Below are positions 1-8,773 of a stretch of DNA of 24,555 nt, piece after piece. Source of the DNA: Planctomycetes bacterium SM23_32 (GTDB lineage: Bacteria > Planctomycetota > Brocadiia > SM23-32). The notes beneath the pieces were generated by a model. That model was not told where the DNA came from and did not search any database. It saw nothing but the letters and a program-made list of their open reading frames with translations. The position numbers and the translations under genes were made by a program. Position 1 is the first letter of the stretch, and each line of letters opens with the position of its first letter. The stretch covers positions 1-24,555 of the forward strand of contig LJUE01000004.1 of assembly GCA_001303885.1 (NCBI GenBank). Reading direction: 5' to 3'.

Positions 1-592
1 GGTCCAGATCGGGCCACACGTGCATCTGGCACACGTAGGTCGGCGGCACGGCCTCCAGCCAGACAGTCTGCCAGATGCCCGTCGTGCGCGTGTAGAGGCA
101 GCCGGAGGGATGGTAACCGGGCGACTGCTTGCCGCGGGGGATGGAGGCCTGGCGGATGGGGTCAACGGCGCGCAGGACCAGCTCGTCCCTGCCGTCCCCC
201 CGCAGCGCCTCAGTCAGGTCCACGGTGAACGGCGTGTAGCCGCCCTCGTGCCCGCCGACGCGCCGCCCGTTCAGCCACACGGTGGTCACGTAGTCGCAGG
301 CGCCGACGTGCAGCAGCACGCGCCGGCTGCGCCAATGCTCCGGCAGAGCAAGGAAGCGCCGGTACCACACGGAGTTCATGAAGTCCCGCTCCCCCACGCC
401 GGACAGCTTGCTCTCGGGGCAGAAGGGGACGAGTATCTCGCCGCTCAGGTCGTGGCCGCTCGCGTAGCCCCGCTCCTCGCCGGAGACGCCCGGATCGGTC
501 TCGAACTGCCAGGTGCCGTTCAAGTTCAGCCACCACTCGTCGTCGCGGCGCAGGTCGGGGCGCGGATGCTCGGGACGCGGCACGTCGGGCAT
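1..592 (-). CDS. Glycoside hydrolase family 2 (beta-galactosidase/glucuronidase-like), N-terminal part, runs off the window
   Basis: The reverse strand is open from an ATG at 592-590 to the window edge, about 197 residues, with a GAGG ribosome site 8 nt upstream. The N-terminus (PRPEHPRPDLRRDDEWW, then LNLNGTWQF) is the usual opening of GH2 enzymes. It is followed by the jelly-roll sugar-binding domain signatures NSVWYRR, LHVGACDY, VWLNGRRVGGHEGGYTPF and TTGIWQTVWLE. GH2 enzymes hydrolyse beta-galactosides, glucuronides or mannosides. The catalytic TIM barrel lies outside the window, so substrate cannot be judged. No signal peptide is evident, so a cytoplasmic enzyme is likely. It is transcribed divergently from the phosphohexomutase, and a joint role in sugar use is possible but not shown. 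Confidence 0.9.
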   Translation of the reverse strand, partial: MPDVPRPEHPRPDLRRDDEWWLNLNGTWQFETDPGVSGEERGYASGHDLSGEILVPFCPESKLSGVGERDFMNSVWYRRFLALPEHWRSRRVLLHVGACDYVTTVWLNGRRVGGHEGGYTPFTVDLTEALRGDGRDELVLRAVDPIRQASIPRGKQSPGYHPSGCLYTRTTGIWQTVWLEAVPPTYVCQMHVWPDLD

Positions 593-644
593 GTTCACTA
601 CCTCGGCAGGCAAAGCGCGAAGCGGATGAACTGTGACGGCCCGT

Positions 645-673
645 ACTTTAGGCAAGTGGCCCCGCAGTGTCAA
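645..673 (-). promoter_or_regulatory. Sigma-70-like promoter for the GH2 gene
   Basis: On the minus strand, TTGACA (673-668) and TAAAGT (650-645) are separated by 17 bp. The predicted transcript start is about 45 nt before the GH2 ATG. Seen by eye only; the -35 box is a perfect consensus. Confidence 0.55.
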
Positions 674-711
674 CGAGCGCGCCCGCAGGCTGCCGCCGGG
701 AGCGCCCTTGC

Positions 712-740
712 TTGCTTTGCCGGTGCCCGTGTGATAGATT
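712..740 (+). promoter_or_regulatory. Possible promoter for the phosphohexomutase gene
   Basis: TTGCTT (712-717) and TAGATT (735-740) have a 17-bp spacer and lie about 75 nt before the ATG at 815. Both boxes are imperfect. The gap 593-814 holds no gene on either strand and reads as a divergent control region. Confidence 0.35.
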
Positions 741-814
741 ACCTCGCCCATCGGGGCTGCTATCCGATGCGGGGGCAAGCCGTCCCGCCAAACCCCATGC
801 CGGCGGAGAGGACC

Positions 815-2365
815 ATGCCGCTCGAGGAGTTCCTGAGCCGCGTTGGAAAGGTCATCAAGAGGGACGACATACGGGGCGTCTACGGCGAGAACATAGACGC
901 TGCGTTCGCCTACGACCTGGGAGTGGCCCTGGCCGACACGTTCATCGAGTGCACGGCCGTGGACCCGGTCAACGTGGTTGTGGGACACGACATGCGCCTC
1001 AGCGGCCCCGTGCTGGCGCAGGCGCTCTGCACGGGGCTGGAGGACGGAGGCTGCCGGGCCGTCATGATGGGCCGGGCGGGCACGGAACTGGTCGGTTTCC
1101 TGCCGGCCAAGTACTCCGACGTCATTGACGGCGGCGTCATCATCACGGCCTCGCACAATCCGAAGGACAACAACGGGTTCAAGTTCTTCGGGCGCGGCGG
1201 CATGCCGCTGCCGATGGCGGCCGAGTCGGCTCCTCCCTCCCCGGAGAACGGCATGCAGTGGCTGGCGCTGGCCATCAAGAAGCGCATGGTGCCCGACCGG
1301 CTCCGGTGGGACGACTTCGCCCCGGACTACATCCGCACGGCGGTCGAGCGGGCCGGCTGCGACTTCGCAGCGGCCCTCGACGGCGCCGAGCCCGTGCGCG
1401 TGGCCGTGGAGGCCGGCAACGGAATGGGCGCCAGGATCCTGCAGGAGTTCGCCCGCATCACCGACGGCTTCGAGTGGGCCTGGTCCCACGACACGCCCGA
1501 CGGCGGCTTCCCCGTGGTCATCCCCAACCCGCTCCAGGCCGACTACCAGGCCATGCTCCGCGACCTGGTCCTGCAGACGGAGAGCCACGTCGGCGTCTGC
1601 TTCGACGGCGACGCCGACCGCGTGGCGATGTGCGACGAAGGCGGGCATATGCTCAGCCCGCCGCAACTGACGGCCCTGGTGGGCCGCCGGCTGCGCCAGA
1701 AGCTGGGACCGGACGTGAAGATAGCCTTCAACCTGGCGTCCAGCTGGGTAGTGGCCGACACGCTGGGCGAGCGCAGCGACGTGCTCGGCGGATCGAGGGC
1801 GCTGATGACGCCGGTGGGATATGGCAAGATCAAGCCCATCATGTACGACGACCCGCAGATCGCCCTCGGGGCGGAGCACTCGGGGCACTACATGTTCCGG
1901 GAGTTCTGGTGCGCCGACAGCGGCATGATGGCCGGCCTGCTGATGCTGGAGCTGGTGGCTGAGCTGCACGCGCAGGGCAGGACGCTGTCCGGGGAGCTGG
2001 AGAGCATGCGGGAGCGCTACTGGGAGTCCGGCGAGATCAACTTCCAGCTCCCGCCCAACCGCGCCGCCGACGAGGCCATCGCCGCCGCCGTCGAGAAGTT
2101 CGGCGACGAGGTGAGCCGGCTCTACGTTGTCTCCAACGACCGCTGCCGGCTCGTGGACTCCTATCCGCCCCGGGGCGTCGAACTGAGCGTGAGCGACGTG
2201 CGGGCCGAAGCGGGCGAGTGGTGGTTCTGCATGCGCAAGAGCGGCACGGAGGCCGGCGCGGGCGACCTGTTGAGGCTCTACGTCGAGGCCGTCGGCGAGC
2301 GGACCCTCATGGAGCAGAAGCGCGACGCCCTGGTGCAGATGGTGGGACCCGGACTCCGCGTCTGA
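815..2365 (+). CDS. Phosphomannomutase/phosphoglucomutase (alpha-D-phosphohexomutase family)
   Basis: Interconverts hexose 1- and 6-phosphates through a phosphoserine intermediate, feeding nucleotide-sugar and envelope polysaccharide synthesis in the cytoplasm. All four family loops are visible in this 516-residue protein: the active serine in TASHNP (Ser113), the Mg-binding DGDAD loop (residues 264-268), the sugar-binding loop GAEHSGH (about 352-358), and the phosphate loop RKSGTE (474-479). Length is slightly above the 450-470 typical of AlgC/ManB. The ATG at 815 has GGAGAGG just upstream. The frame stays open far upstream, but that stretch overlaps the divergent GH2 gene and its promoter, so a longer start is unlikely. 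AlgC/ManB-type specificity is the family guess; mannose versus glucose preference cannot be read from sequence. Confidence 0.93.
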   Translation: MPLEEFLSRVGKVIKRDDIRGVYGENIDAAFAYDLGVALADTFIECTAVDPVNVVVGHDMRLSGPVLAQALCTGLEDGGCRAVMMGRAGTELVGFLPAKYSDVIDGGVIITASHNPKDNNGFKFFGRGGMPLPMAAESAPPSPENGMQWLALAIKKRMVPDRLRWDDFAPDYIRTAVERAGCDFAAALDGAEPVRVAVEAGNGMGARILQEFARITDGFEWAWSHDTPDGGFPVVIPNPLQADYQAMLRDLVLQTESHVGVCFDGDADRVAMCDEGGHMLSPPQLTALVGRRLRQKLGPDVKIAFNLASSWVVADTLGERSDVLGGSRALMTPVGYGKIKPIMYDDPQIALGAEHSGHYMFREFWCADSGMMAGLLMLELVAELHAQGRTLSGELESMRERYWESGEINFQLPPNRAADEAIAAAVEKFGDEVSRLYVVSNDRCRLVDSYPPRGVELSVSDVRAEAGEWWFCMRKSGTEAGAGDLLRLYVEAVGERTLMEQKRDALVQMVGPGLRV

Positions 2366-2418
2366 GCTCCCCTGTCGCCGCACCGGGCGGCGCGCGGCCG
2401 CATAGAGCGGGAGGCGCC

Positions 2419-5400
2419 ATGGGCAGACGCACCGCACACTTCAAGACCGCCGCTGCGTGGCGGCCGTGGGCGCTCGCGTTGCTGGGGGGCCTCGTGCTCT
2501 GGGCGGGCGCTGGACGGACGGCCCTCGGCCAGGAGGAGGTCGCGGCGCCCGAAGCGCCAGCACCGGAGCTGACCGTTGCGGACGTGCAGGGGCGCATCGG
2601 GCGCGTGCAGGAGTCGCACGAGCCGGCCGACCCGGTTCGCGCCCGGCTGCTGGACACCTACCAGCAGGCACTCGATCACCTTCAGCGCGCCGAGGAGGCG
2701 CGCACCAACACGGCGCAGTTCGACGCCGACCGCGAGAGCGCCCCGGCGCGGCTCGAGCAGATCCGGGCCGACCTGGCGGGACCCCTCCCCGAGGTCCGGG
2801 TCGAGGCGCCACCGGAAGCCACCCTCACCGACCTGGAGCAGCGGCTGAGCATAGCCGAGGCGTCCCTGACCGCCGCGCAGGCCACCTGGAGGCAGCTCGA
2901 AGACGAGCCGACCCGCCGGGCCGAACGCCGGGCGGAGATCCCGAAGCCGCTCTCGGAAGCGGAGCAGGAGCTGGCCGAGGTCCGGCAGCAACTGGCCGCC
3001 CAGCCCCCGGAGGAAGCCAACGAGGCCGCCGAGGCCGACCGCATCCTGCTACAGGCCCGCAGGATGGCGCTCGAGAACCAGGTAGCCTCCTACCGGGCCG
3101 AGATCCTCTCGTACGACGCCCGGCGCGAGCTGCTCTCGGCACGGCGCGAGTGGGCGACACGCGAGCTGAACGCCGCGCGGGAGCGCGTGGAGGCCTGGCG
3201 CCGGCTGGTCCAGCAGCAGCGTCAGGTCGCAGCGGGAGAGGTGGTCGCCGAGGCACGGCGCGTGGCGGCGGATGCCGACCCCGCGTTGCGGGAGCTCGCC
3301 GAGGGCAATGAGGAGCTGGCCGCAAGGTGGGCGGCCGCGGACGGACCGGCGACGAAGGCCGCGAACGCCGCCCGCCGGCTCCAGGACGCCAATGCCAAGC
3401 TGACCGAGCTGAGGGTGGACTTCGCGCGCGTGCGGGCCCGCACGGAGGCCGTCGGGCTGACCAAGGCCATCGGGGCGCTGCTGCGCAAGAAACGCACCGA
3501 CCTGCCGGACATCCGCCAGTACCAGGGCAGCGTCCGCGCCCGCCAGGCCATGCTGTCCGACGTGCAGCTTGAGCTGCTTGAGCTTGAGGAGCAGTGGTCC
3601 GCCGTGGCGGACACCGATGCGCAGGTCCAGCAGATGCTCTCGAAGGCCGGTCGCCCCCTCGCCGAGCAGCAGCGGGAGGAGATGCGCCAGACCGCCCTGG
3701 GGCTGCTGCGCGCCCGGCGCGACCTGCTCGACTCCCTGATCCGCGACTACAACAGCTACTTCACGTCGCTGCTCTACCTGAACATCGCTGAGGAGCAGCT
3801 CATCGCCGTCATCCAGGATTACGCGAATTACGTTGACGAGAAGATCCTGTGGTTCCGCAGCACGTCGCCCCTGCGCTGGGGGGACGTGCCGGGCGCCTGG
3901 AAGGCCCTCGGCGAGCTGGCCGAGCCGGCCACGTGGGTGGACTCCGGCAGCGCGCTGCTCCACGACGCGTTGGCCCGGCCGGTCGCCTACGCAATGGCGT
4001 TGCTGCTGGTCGCGCTGTATCTGCGCACGCGGGGCCGCATGCGGGCGCAGTTGCGGCGCAACGGCGAGCTGAGCCGCTCGGCGGAGACGGACTCCCTCGC
4101 CCTGACGCTCGCCGCGCTGCTGCTGACGCTCGTGGCCTCGCTCTTCGGGCCGGCCGTGGTCTGGTTCGCCGGCTGGCGGCTCGGGGCGGCCGCCGAGGCG
4201 CCGGACCTGGCGAAGACGGCGGGCTGGGCGCTTCAGCAGACCTCGGTGGTCTACCTGACGCTCGCCTTCCTGTGGCAGATGTGCGCCGATCAGGGCCTGG
4301 CCGACAGCCACTTCCATTGGCCGGAGCGCGGCCGCCGCATCCTGCGGCACAACCTCTCCTGGCTCGGCGCCGCCGCACTGCCCCTGCTGGCCGTGTTCCT
4401 GACTGTGGCGGCGGACGGGACAGAGGGGGGGCTTGACTCGCTGGGGCGGTTCGTGCTCGTGGCCATGCTGGTGCTCCTTGCGGTCTTTCTCTGGCGGGTG
4501 CTCAGTCCCAGGCTCGGTGTGCTGCGCGAGGCCCTCAGCCGCCACCCGGGCGGCTGGCTGGAGCGGCTCCGCTTTGTCTGGTATCCGGGCGCGGTGAGTC
4601 TGCCGCTCGTGCTCGCCCTGGCGTCGCTGGCCGGCTACCTCTACACGGCGCGGGAGCTGGCCGCCCGCCTGCTGTGGACCGCCTGGCTGGGGCTGGCCCT
4701 GCTGATCGCCTACGAGATGGTGCTGCGCTGGCTCTTCGTGGCGCGCCGCAAGCTGGCCCTGGAGCGGGCCCGCAGGCGACGCGACGAAGAGGGCGAGGCC
4801 GCCCAGGCGACGGCCCCCGCACCCGAGAGCGGAGCCGTGCCCGAGGAAGAGATCTCCATCCACGTCATCAGCACCCAGACGCGCCAGCTTGCCGTGAGCC
4901 TGGTGGCCGTGGGCCTGATAGCCGGGCTCTGGTTCGTCTGGGGCCCCGTGCTGCCCGCCCTCGGCATGCTGAGCGCGGTCACGCTCTGGGGCGTTACCCT
5001 CGCCGACGCGGGCATGGCCCTGCTTATCATCGCGCTGACGGTCGTGGCCGCCCGCAACATCCCCGGCCTGCTCGAGATAGCCGTCCTCCAGCACCTGCCC
5101 CTCGAGGCCGGCGTGCGATTCGCCATCACCACCATCTGCCGCTACCTGCTGAGCATCCTCGGCATCGTGCTCGCCGCCGAAGCCGTCGGCGTCGGCTGGG
5201 ACAAGGTGCAGTGGCTGGCGGCGGCCATGACGGTGGGCCTGGGCTTCGGCCTGCAGGAGATATTCGCCAACTTTGTCAGCGGTCTCATCATCCTGCTGGA
5301 GCGGCCCATGCGCGTCGGCGACACCGTGACGGCCGGCGACATCACCGGCACCGTGACCCGCATCCGCATGCGGGCCACCACCATCACCGACTGGGACCGC

Positions 5401-5829
5401 AAGGAGCTGGTGGTGCCGAACAAGGAGTTCATCACCGGCCGGCTGGTGAACTGGACCCTCTCCGACCGGATACTGCGGCTCGTCGTGCCGGTCGGCATCG
5501 CCTACGGTTCGGACACGGCCCGGGCAAGCGGGCTGCTGCTGGAGGTGGCGCGGGAGCACCCCGACGTGCTCGACGAGCCGGAGCCGAGCGTCGTGTTCAT
5601 GGGTTTCGGCGCCAGCTCGCTGGACTTCGAACTGCGGGCCTTCATCCCCACCGTAGACGTGCTGCTGAAGGTGCGCAACGACCTGCACATGGCCATTGAC
5701 CGGGCCTTCCGCGACGCCGGCGTCGAGATAGCGTTCCCCCAGCACGACGTGCACATCCGCTCCATCCGGGCGCCCCTGCGGGTAGAGGGAGGGGAAGTCG
5801 AGACTCCCGAGACAGGCGGCGAGGACTGA
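2419..5829 (+). CDS. Large mechanosensitive channel of the MscS family, MscK/MscM-like
   Basis: A 1136-residue inner-membrane channel of the class that opens under membrane tension to release solutes after osmotic downshock. The start at 2419 follows CGGGAGG and gives a signal peptide (residues about 9-37, ending near ALGQ). Residues about 50-520 are charged, Ala/Glu/Arg-rich and coiled-coil-like, as in the periplasmic part of MscK and YjeP. About eleven hydrophobic segments follow. The MscS core is clear near residue 940 (GLGFGLQEIFANFVSGL, then ERPMRVGDTV), with the beta domain (VVPNKEFITGRLVNWT) and the cytoplasmic alpha/beta domain to the end. Length matches MscK (about 1120). It starts 53 nt after the mutase and ends 8 nt before yraN, so the three are probably co-transcribed. 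Confidence 0.92.
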   Translation: MGRRTAHFKTAAAWRPWALALLGGLVLWAGAGRTALGQEEVAAPEAPAPELTVADVQGRIGRVQESHEPADPVRARLLDTYQQALDHLQRAEEARTNTAQFDADRESAPARLEQIRADLAGPLPEVRVEAPPEATLTDLEQRLSIAEASLTAAQATWRQLEDEPTRRAERRAEIPKPLSEAEQELAEVRQQLAAQPPEEANEAAEADRILLQARRMALENQVASYRAEILSYDARRELLSARREWATRELNAARERVEAWRRLVQQQRQVAAGEVVAEARRVAADADPALRELAEGNEELAARWAAADGPATKAANAARRLQDANAKLTELRVDFARVRARTEAVGLTKAIGALLRKKRTDLPDIRQYQGSVRARQAMLSDVQLELLELEEQWSAVADTDAQVQQMLSKAGRPLAEQQREEMRQTALGLLRARRDLLDSLIRDYNSYFTSLLYLNIAEEQLIAVIQDYANYVDEKILWFRSTSPLRWGDVPGAWKALGELAEPATWVDSGSALLHDALARPVAYAMALLLVALYLRTRGRMRAQLRRNGELSRSAETDSLALTLAALLLTLVASLFGPAVVWFAGWRLGAAAEAPDLAKTAGWALQQTSVVYLTLAFLWQMCADQGLADSHFHWPERGRRILRHNLSWLGAAALPLLAVFLTVAADGTEGGLDSLGRFVLVAMLVLLAVFLWRVLSPRLGVLREALSRHPGGWLERLRFVWYPGAVSLPLVLALASLAGYLYTARELAARLLWTAWLGLALLIAYEMVLRWLFVARRKLALERARRRRDEEGEAAQATAPAPESGAVPEEEISIHVISTQTRQLAVSLVAVGLIAGLWFVWGPVLPALGMLSAVTLWGVTLADAGMALLIIALTVVAARNIPGLLEIAVLQHLPLEAGVRFAITTICRYLLSILGIVLAAEAVGVGWDKVQWLAAAMTVGLGFGLQEIFANFVSGLIILLERPMRVGDTVTAGDITGTVTRIRMRATTITDWDRKELVVPNKEFITGRLVNWTLSDRILRLVVPVGIAYGSDTARASGLLLEVAREHPDVLDEPEPSVVFMGFGASSLDFELRAFIPTVDVLLKVRNDLHMAIDRAFRDAGVEIAFPQHDVHIRSIRAPLRVEGGEVETPETGGED

Positions 5830-5837
5830 GGCGGCAA

Positions 5838-6299
5838 GTGGCCATCATGGGTTTCCTGCGCGGGCTGAGCCGGTCCCTGGCGGCCCTCCTGCGGCGCGAG
5901 CGTGAGCCCCTCTCTCCCGCCTCCCGTTTGGGGCGCCGCGGCGAACGCGAAGCCGCCGACCACCTGAAACGCCTCGGCTACACCATCCTGGAGCGCAACT
6001 ACCGCATCAGACAGGGCGAGATAGACCTGGTGGCCTTCCGGGACGGCGTGCTGGCGTTCGTGGAGGTGCGTGCGCAGACCGAGCCCGCCATGGTAGACGC
6101 CCTCTACACCATCACGCGCCGCAAGCAGCGCCGCATTATCAAGGCCGCCCAGACCTACGTGGCGCTTAACGCAGTGGAACGCGGCGAGGTGGAGCTGCGC
6201 TTCGACGTGGTGGCCGTCCTGTTCAACGACCGGGGGCAGCGGCGAGACATCCGTCACATAGAGGGTGCGTTTCAGGAGACGCCGAAGGGCTTCACGTGA
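5838..6299 (+). CDS. yraN: YraN family (UPF0102) endonuclease-like protein
   Basis: Small protein (153 residues) with the restriction-endonuclease-like fold of UPF0102. Conserved elements are present: GEREAADHLKRLGYTILERN (residues 35-54), the acidic motif GEIDLVA (60-66, Glu61 and Asp63) and FVEVR (74-78), which together form the PD-(D/E)xK-like centre. The cellular role of the family is poorly defined, with links to DNA recombination or repair. A GTG at 5838 lies 6 nt after GAGG and is preferred; an in-frame ATG at 5847 is the alternative. It follows the channel gene by 8 nt. YraN is usually beside ribosomal or rnhB genes, so its place after a mechanosensitive channel is less common. Confidence 0.9.
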   Translation: MAIMGFLRGLSRSLAALLRREREPLSPASRLGRRGEREAADHLKRLGYTILERNYRIRQGEIDLVAFRDGVLAFVEVRAQTEPAMVDALYTITRRKQRRIIKAAQTYVALNAVERGEVELRFDVVAVLFNDRGQRRDIRHIEGAFQETPKGFT

Positions 6300-6320
6300 T
6301 CGGGCGGGCGCGCCGCCCTG

Positions 6321-6337
6321 GGCCGGCGGCGCCGGCC
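6321..6337 (+). terminator. GC hairpin after yraN, possible terminator
   Basis: GGCCGGC (6321-6327) and GCCGGCC (6331-6337) form a perfect 7-bp stem with a 3-nt loop, 22 nt after the yraN stop. No T-tract follows, so termination activity is uncertain. Confidence 0.3.
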
Positions 6338-6353
6338 TGCTCTGCCGCGCGAC

Positions 6354-6385
6354 TTGACAACCCGCGCGCCGATGTGGCATATATC
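6354..6385 (+). promoter_or_regulatory. Possible promoter for the ABC cluster
   Basis: A perfect TTGACA at 6354-6359 is followed by the AT-rich run CATATATC (6378-6385). This allows CATATA with an 18-bp spacer or TATATC with 20 bp. It sits in the 122-bp gap before the first gene of the cluster. The -10 assignment is unsure. Confidence 0.45.
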
Positions 6386-6421
6386 GTGGCTCGCCCGTTG
6401 CCCCGCTTTACGTCCCCGAAC

Positions 6422-6871
6422 ATGGCCAAGAACCAGGACTTGCCCGGCTTCTACGAGAAGCGCAAGATCCTCTTCTCCGAGAGAACCTCGCCGGAGAAGA
6501 TGCGGCGAACGGGCCAGATGTTCATGGAGGCCGGCCGCTACGACGACGCGCTGGAGTTCTTCCAGCGCTGCGAGGCGGAGGACCTGGTCCGTCGCATCGC
6601 GGCGGAGGCCATGGAGGACGGGAACACGCCCCTTTACATGCGGGCGAAGAAGGTGCTCGGGGAGCAGGTCTCCGAGAGCGAGTGGACGGGACTGGCAGCC
6701 GCCGCCGAACGGGCCGCCACGCCCACGATGGCCCACCTCGCCCACCGCCAGGCGGGCCATGAGGAAGAGGCCGCCCGCCTGCGCGCCGCGGCGCCGCGCC
6801 TCGAAGAGGAAGAGGAGCCGGACGCGGAAGATCACTCAGAAGACGCGCAGGGGCAGCCCGGCCCTGATTGA
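6422..6871 (+). CDS. Uncharacterised helical protein with one TPR-like unit and an acidic tail
   Basis: Not recognised as a named family. The product is 149 residues, predicted soluble, with no signal peptide or membrane segment. Residues about 24-47 (RTGQMFMEAGRYDDALEFFQ) look like a single tetratricopeptide helix pair, and the remainder is helical. The last 30 or so residues are very acidic (EEEEEPDAEDHSEDAQ). The ATG at 6422 has no clear Shine-Dalgarno; the frame is open upstream to 6296 but that would overlap yraN and the promoter. Position as first gene, 82 nt before the ATPase, suggests a partner or regulator of the ABC machine. That is inference from position alone. Confidence 0.7.
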   Translation: MAKNQDLPGFYEKRKILFSERTSPEKMRRTGQMFMEAGRYDDALEFFQRCEAEDLVRRIAAEAMEDGNTPLYMRAKKVLGEQVSESEWTGLAAAAERAATPTMAHLAHRQAGHEEEAARLRAAAPRLEEEEEPDAEDHSEDAQGQPGPD

Positions 6872-6953
6872 ACCCCAGCGGCCCGAACGGAACAAACGCG
6901 GCGGAGCCGCCCTCCGCCCGGAGCGCGGACGACCAGGACATCGGGGGAAGACG

Positions 6954-7901
6954 GTGCTTGTTGAAGCGAACGAGTTGACCCGCTACTACGGCCCGTTCCT
7001 GGCCGTGGACGCGGTGAGCTTCGGCATAGACCGGGGCGAGATCGTGGGGCTGCTCGGGCCGAACGGCGCCGGCAAGACCACGACCATCCGCATGCTGACC
7101 GGCTTCCTGCCGGCCAGCGACGGAGCCGCCTCGATAGCCGGCCACGACGTGCGCGAGGAGCCGGTCCAGGTGCGCCGCCACATCGGCTACATGCCCGAGA
7201 ACAACCCCCTCTACCCCGAGATGCGGGCCCGCGAGTACCTGGGTTTTCGCGCCGAGCTGAAAGGCGTGCCGCGGCGCGTCCGCCGGGACAGGATAGCCGA
7301 GTGCATCGAACTGTGCGGCGTCGGGCCGGTGGCCGGGCAGATCATCGGCACCCTCTCGAAGGGCTATCGCCAGCGCGTGGGGTTGGCCGATGCCCTGCTG
7401 GGGGACCCCGACGTGCTGATCCTCGACGAGCCCACCATCGGACTCGACCCCAACCAGGTGCGCGAGACGCGTAACCTGATCCGCAGCTTGAGCGAACGCC
7501 ACACCGTCCTGATCTCCACCCACATCCTGGCCGAGGCCGAGCTGATCTGTAAGCGCGTCCTCATCATAGACCGCGGACGCATCGTCGCCGATGACACGCC
7601 GCGCGCCCTGTCCGACAAGACGCTGAGCGGCGCCGTCGTGGCCGAGATAGCCGGCGACGCCGACCAGATAGGCGCCGCCCTGGCCAAGGTGAACGGCGTG
7701 GAACGCGTGGACGCCGAGAAGACGAACGCCTGGAACACGTTCCGCCTGGCGACGGCCGCGGACGTGGACGTGCGCGAGGCCGTCTTCCACCTTGCCGCCG
7801 AGCACGGATGGAGCCTGCGGGAGCTGACGCTGACCCGGGCGTCGCTGGAAGATGTGTTCCACCGCCTGACGCTGGGTGAAGGCGCGGAGGAAGAGCCGTG
7901 A
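6954..7901 (+). CDS. ABC transporter ATP-binding protein, GldA-like
   Basis: The 315-residue ATPase subunit of an ABC-2 type system. Walker A is GPNGAGKTT (residues 35-43). The signature region reads LSKGYRQRVGLA, the form typical of GldA and related ATPases rather than LSGGQ. Walker B is VLILDEP, followed by the D-loop IGLDP and the switch His in STHILAE. The C-terminal 90 or so residues (from about 225) form the accessory domain ending SLEDVFHRLT, usual in this subfamily. The start is a GTG at 6954 with GGGGGAAG 3-6 nt before; longer in-frame starts would run back through the preceding gene. Its stop overlaps the next start (GTGA). It should pair with the permease at 8774. Confidence 0.92.
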   Translation: MLVEANELTRYYGPFLAVDAVSFGIDRGEIVGLLGPNGAGKTTTIRMLTGFLPASDGAASIAGHDVREEPVQVRRHIGYMPENNPLYPEMRAREYLGFRAELKGVPRRVRRDRIAECIELCGVGPVAGQIIGTLSKGYRQRVGLADALLGDPDVLILDEPTIGLDPNQVRETRNLIRSLSERHTVLISTHILAEAELICKRVLIIDRGRIVADDTPRALSDKTLSGAVVAEIAGDADQIGAALAKVNGVERVDAEKTNAWNTFRLATAADVDVREAVFHLAAEHGWSLRELTLTRASLEDVFHRLTLGEGAEEEP

Positions 7902-8770
7902 TCCGGGACACCGCCGCCGCTGAGCTTGGAGAGGCGGCCCAGCCGCTGGCCTGGGAGGACCTGGGCAGCCGGCCGGCCGGCGCCGCCTTCCGCCAGAGCA
8001 TGGCCGAGCTGCTGGCCCACCCCGCGCGTTTCTTCCGCAGGATGGCCACGACGGGCGGCCTGCACGAGCCGCTCGCGTTCTTCGCCTTCACGTTCACGGC
8101 GGCCCTGCTGGTGGCCTTTCCGGCGGCGCTGAGCTACTTCGGCGTGGCGGCGCCCGACCCCGAGCGCACGGCCCAGCAGGTCTACAGCCTTTACGTCGTG
8201 CCGGCGCGGATCACCGGTCTGCTCGTCGCGCTGCTGCCGCTGGCCGTGGTGGCCGCCTGCACGCTGATGGTGCTGCTCGGCGGCCTGTTCCACGCCGCCG
8301 CCAGACCCTTCGGCGCCCGCAACTGGGAGGGCTCGGTCAGCGCCTGGCTCTACGCGGGGAGCGCCGCCCTGTCGCCGAGCGTGCTGTCGTTGGCCGCGGT
8401 CCTCATCGTCGCGCTGGGCGGCTACCTTATCGGGCTGCTCTGGCCCGGCGCGAAGGACACGGCCGCCGCCTTCGCGCGATGGACGTTGCTGGTGCTCGGC
8501 TCGGCGGGGCTCCTGGCGGGGCTCATCCTCCTGGTGATGGACGCGATGGTCGGCTGCACCCAGGCCTTCAGACTCGACGCCATGCTCGGGGCGGCGGCCG
8601 GAGTGTCGGGCCTGCTGCTGGTCGGCGTGGCGGTGGGCCTGAGCACCTGGAGCTTCGCAAGCTGGGGCCTGGCCGGCGGGCTGATCGTGACCGGCGCCTG
8701 GCTGCTCACGGCGACCGCGGTGGCCGTCGCCTGCCGGGCCGCAGCCGTGCGCACCGAGGGGAAAGCATAG
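7898..8770 (+). CDS. Yip1-domain-type multi-pass membrane protein
   Basis: A 290-residue membrane protein. The N-terminus has the soluble helix found in bacterial Yip1-family proteins (WEDLG, then AFRQSMAELLAHPARFFRRM, residues about 20-49). About six hydrophobic segments follow, beginning near residue 58. Members of the family are generally of unknown function and membrane-embedded. The GTG start overlaps the ATPase stop by 4 nt, so translation is probably coupled, and the next gene starts 3 nt after its stop. An insertion between the ATPase and permease genes of a Gld-type transporter suggests it is an added subunit of that complex. The family call is by pattern and is less certain than for the neighbours. 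Confidence 0.72.
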   Translation: MIRDTAAAELGEAAQPLAWEDLGSRPAGAAFRQSMAELLAHPARFFRRMATTGGLHEPLAFFAFTFTAALLVAFPAALSYFGVAAPDPERTAQQVYSLYVVPARITGLLVALLPLAVVAACTLMVLLGGLFHAAARPFGARNWEGSVSAWLYAGSAALSPSVLSLAAVLIVALGGYLIGLLWPGAKDTAAAFARWTLLVLGSAGLLAGLILLVMDAMVGCTQAFRLDAMLGAAAGVSGLLLVGVAVGLSTWSFASWGLAGGLIVTGAWLLTATAVAVACRAAAVRTEGKA

Positions 8771-8773
8771 ACC

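Noticed and set aside
20..814. In-frame upstream extension of the phosphohexomutase
   Set aside because: It runs antisense through the GH2 gene, and a well-placed ribosome site supports the ATG at 815.
3049..5754. Long minus-strand frame opposite the MscK-like channel
   Set aside because: His/Gln/Arg/Gly-rich shadow with no motif; the forward strand encodes a clear MscS core.
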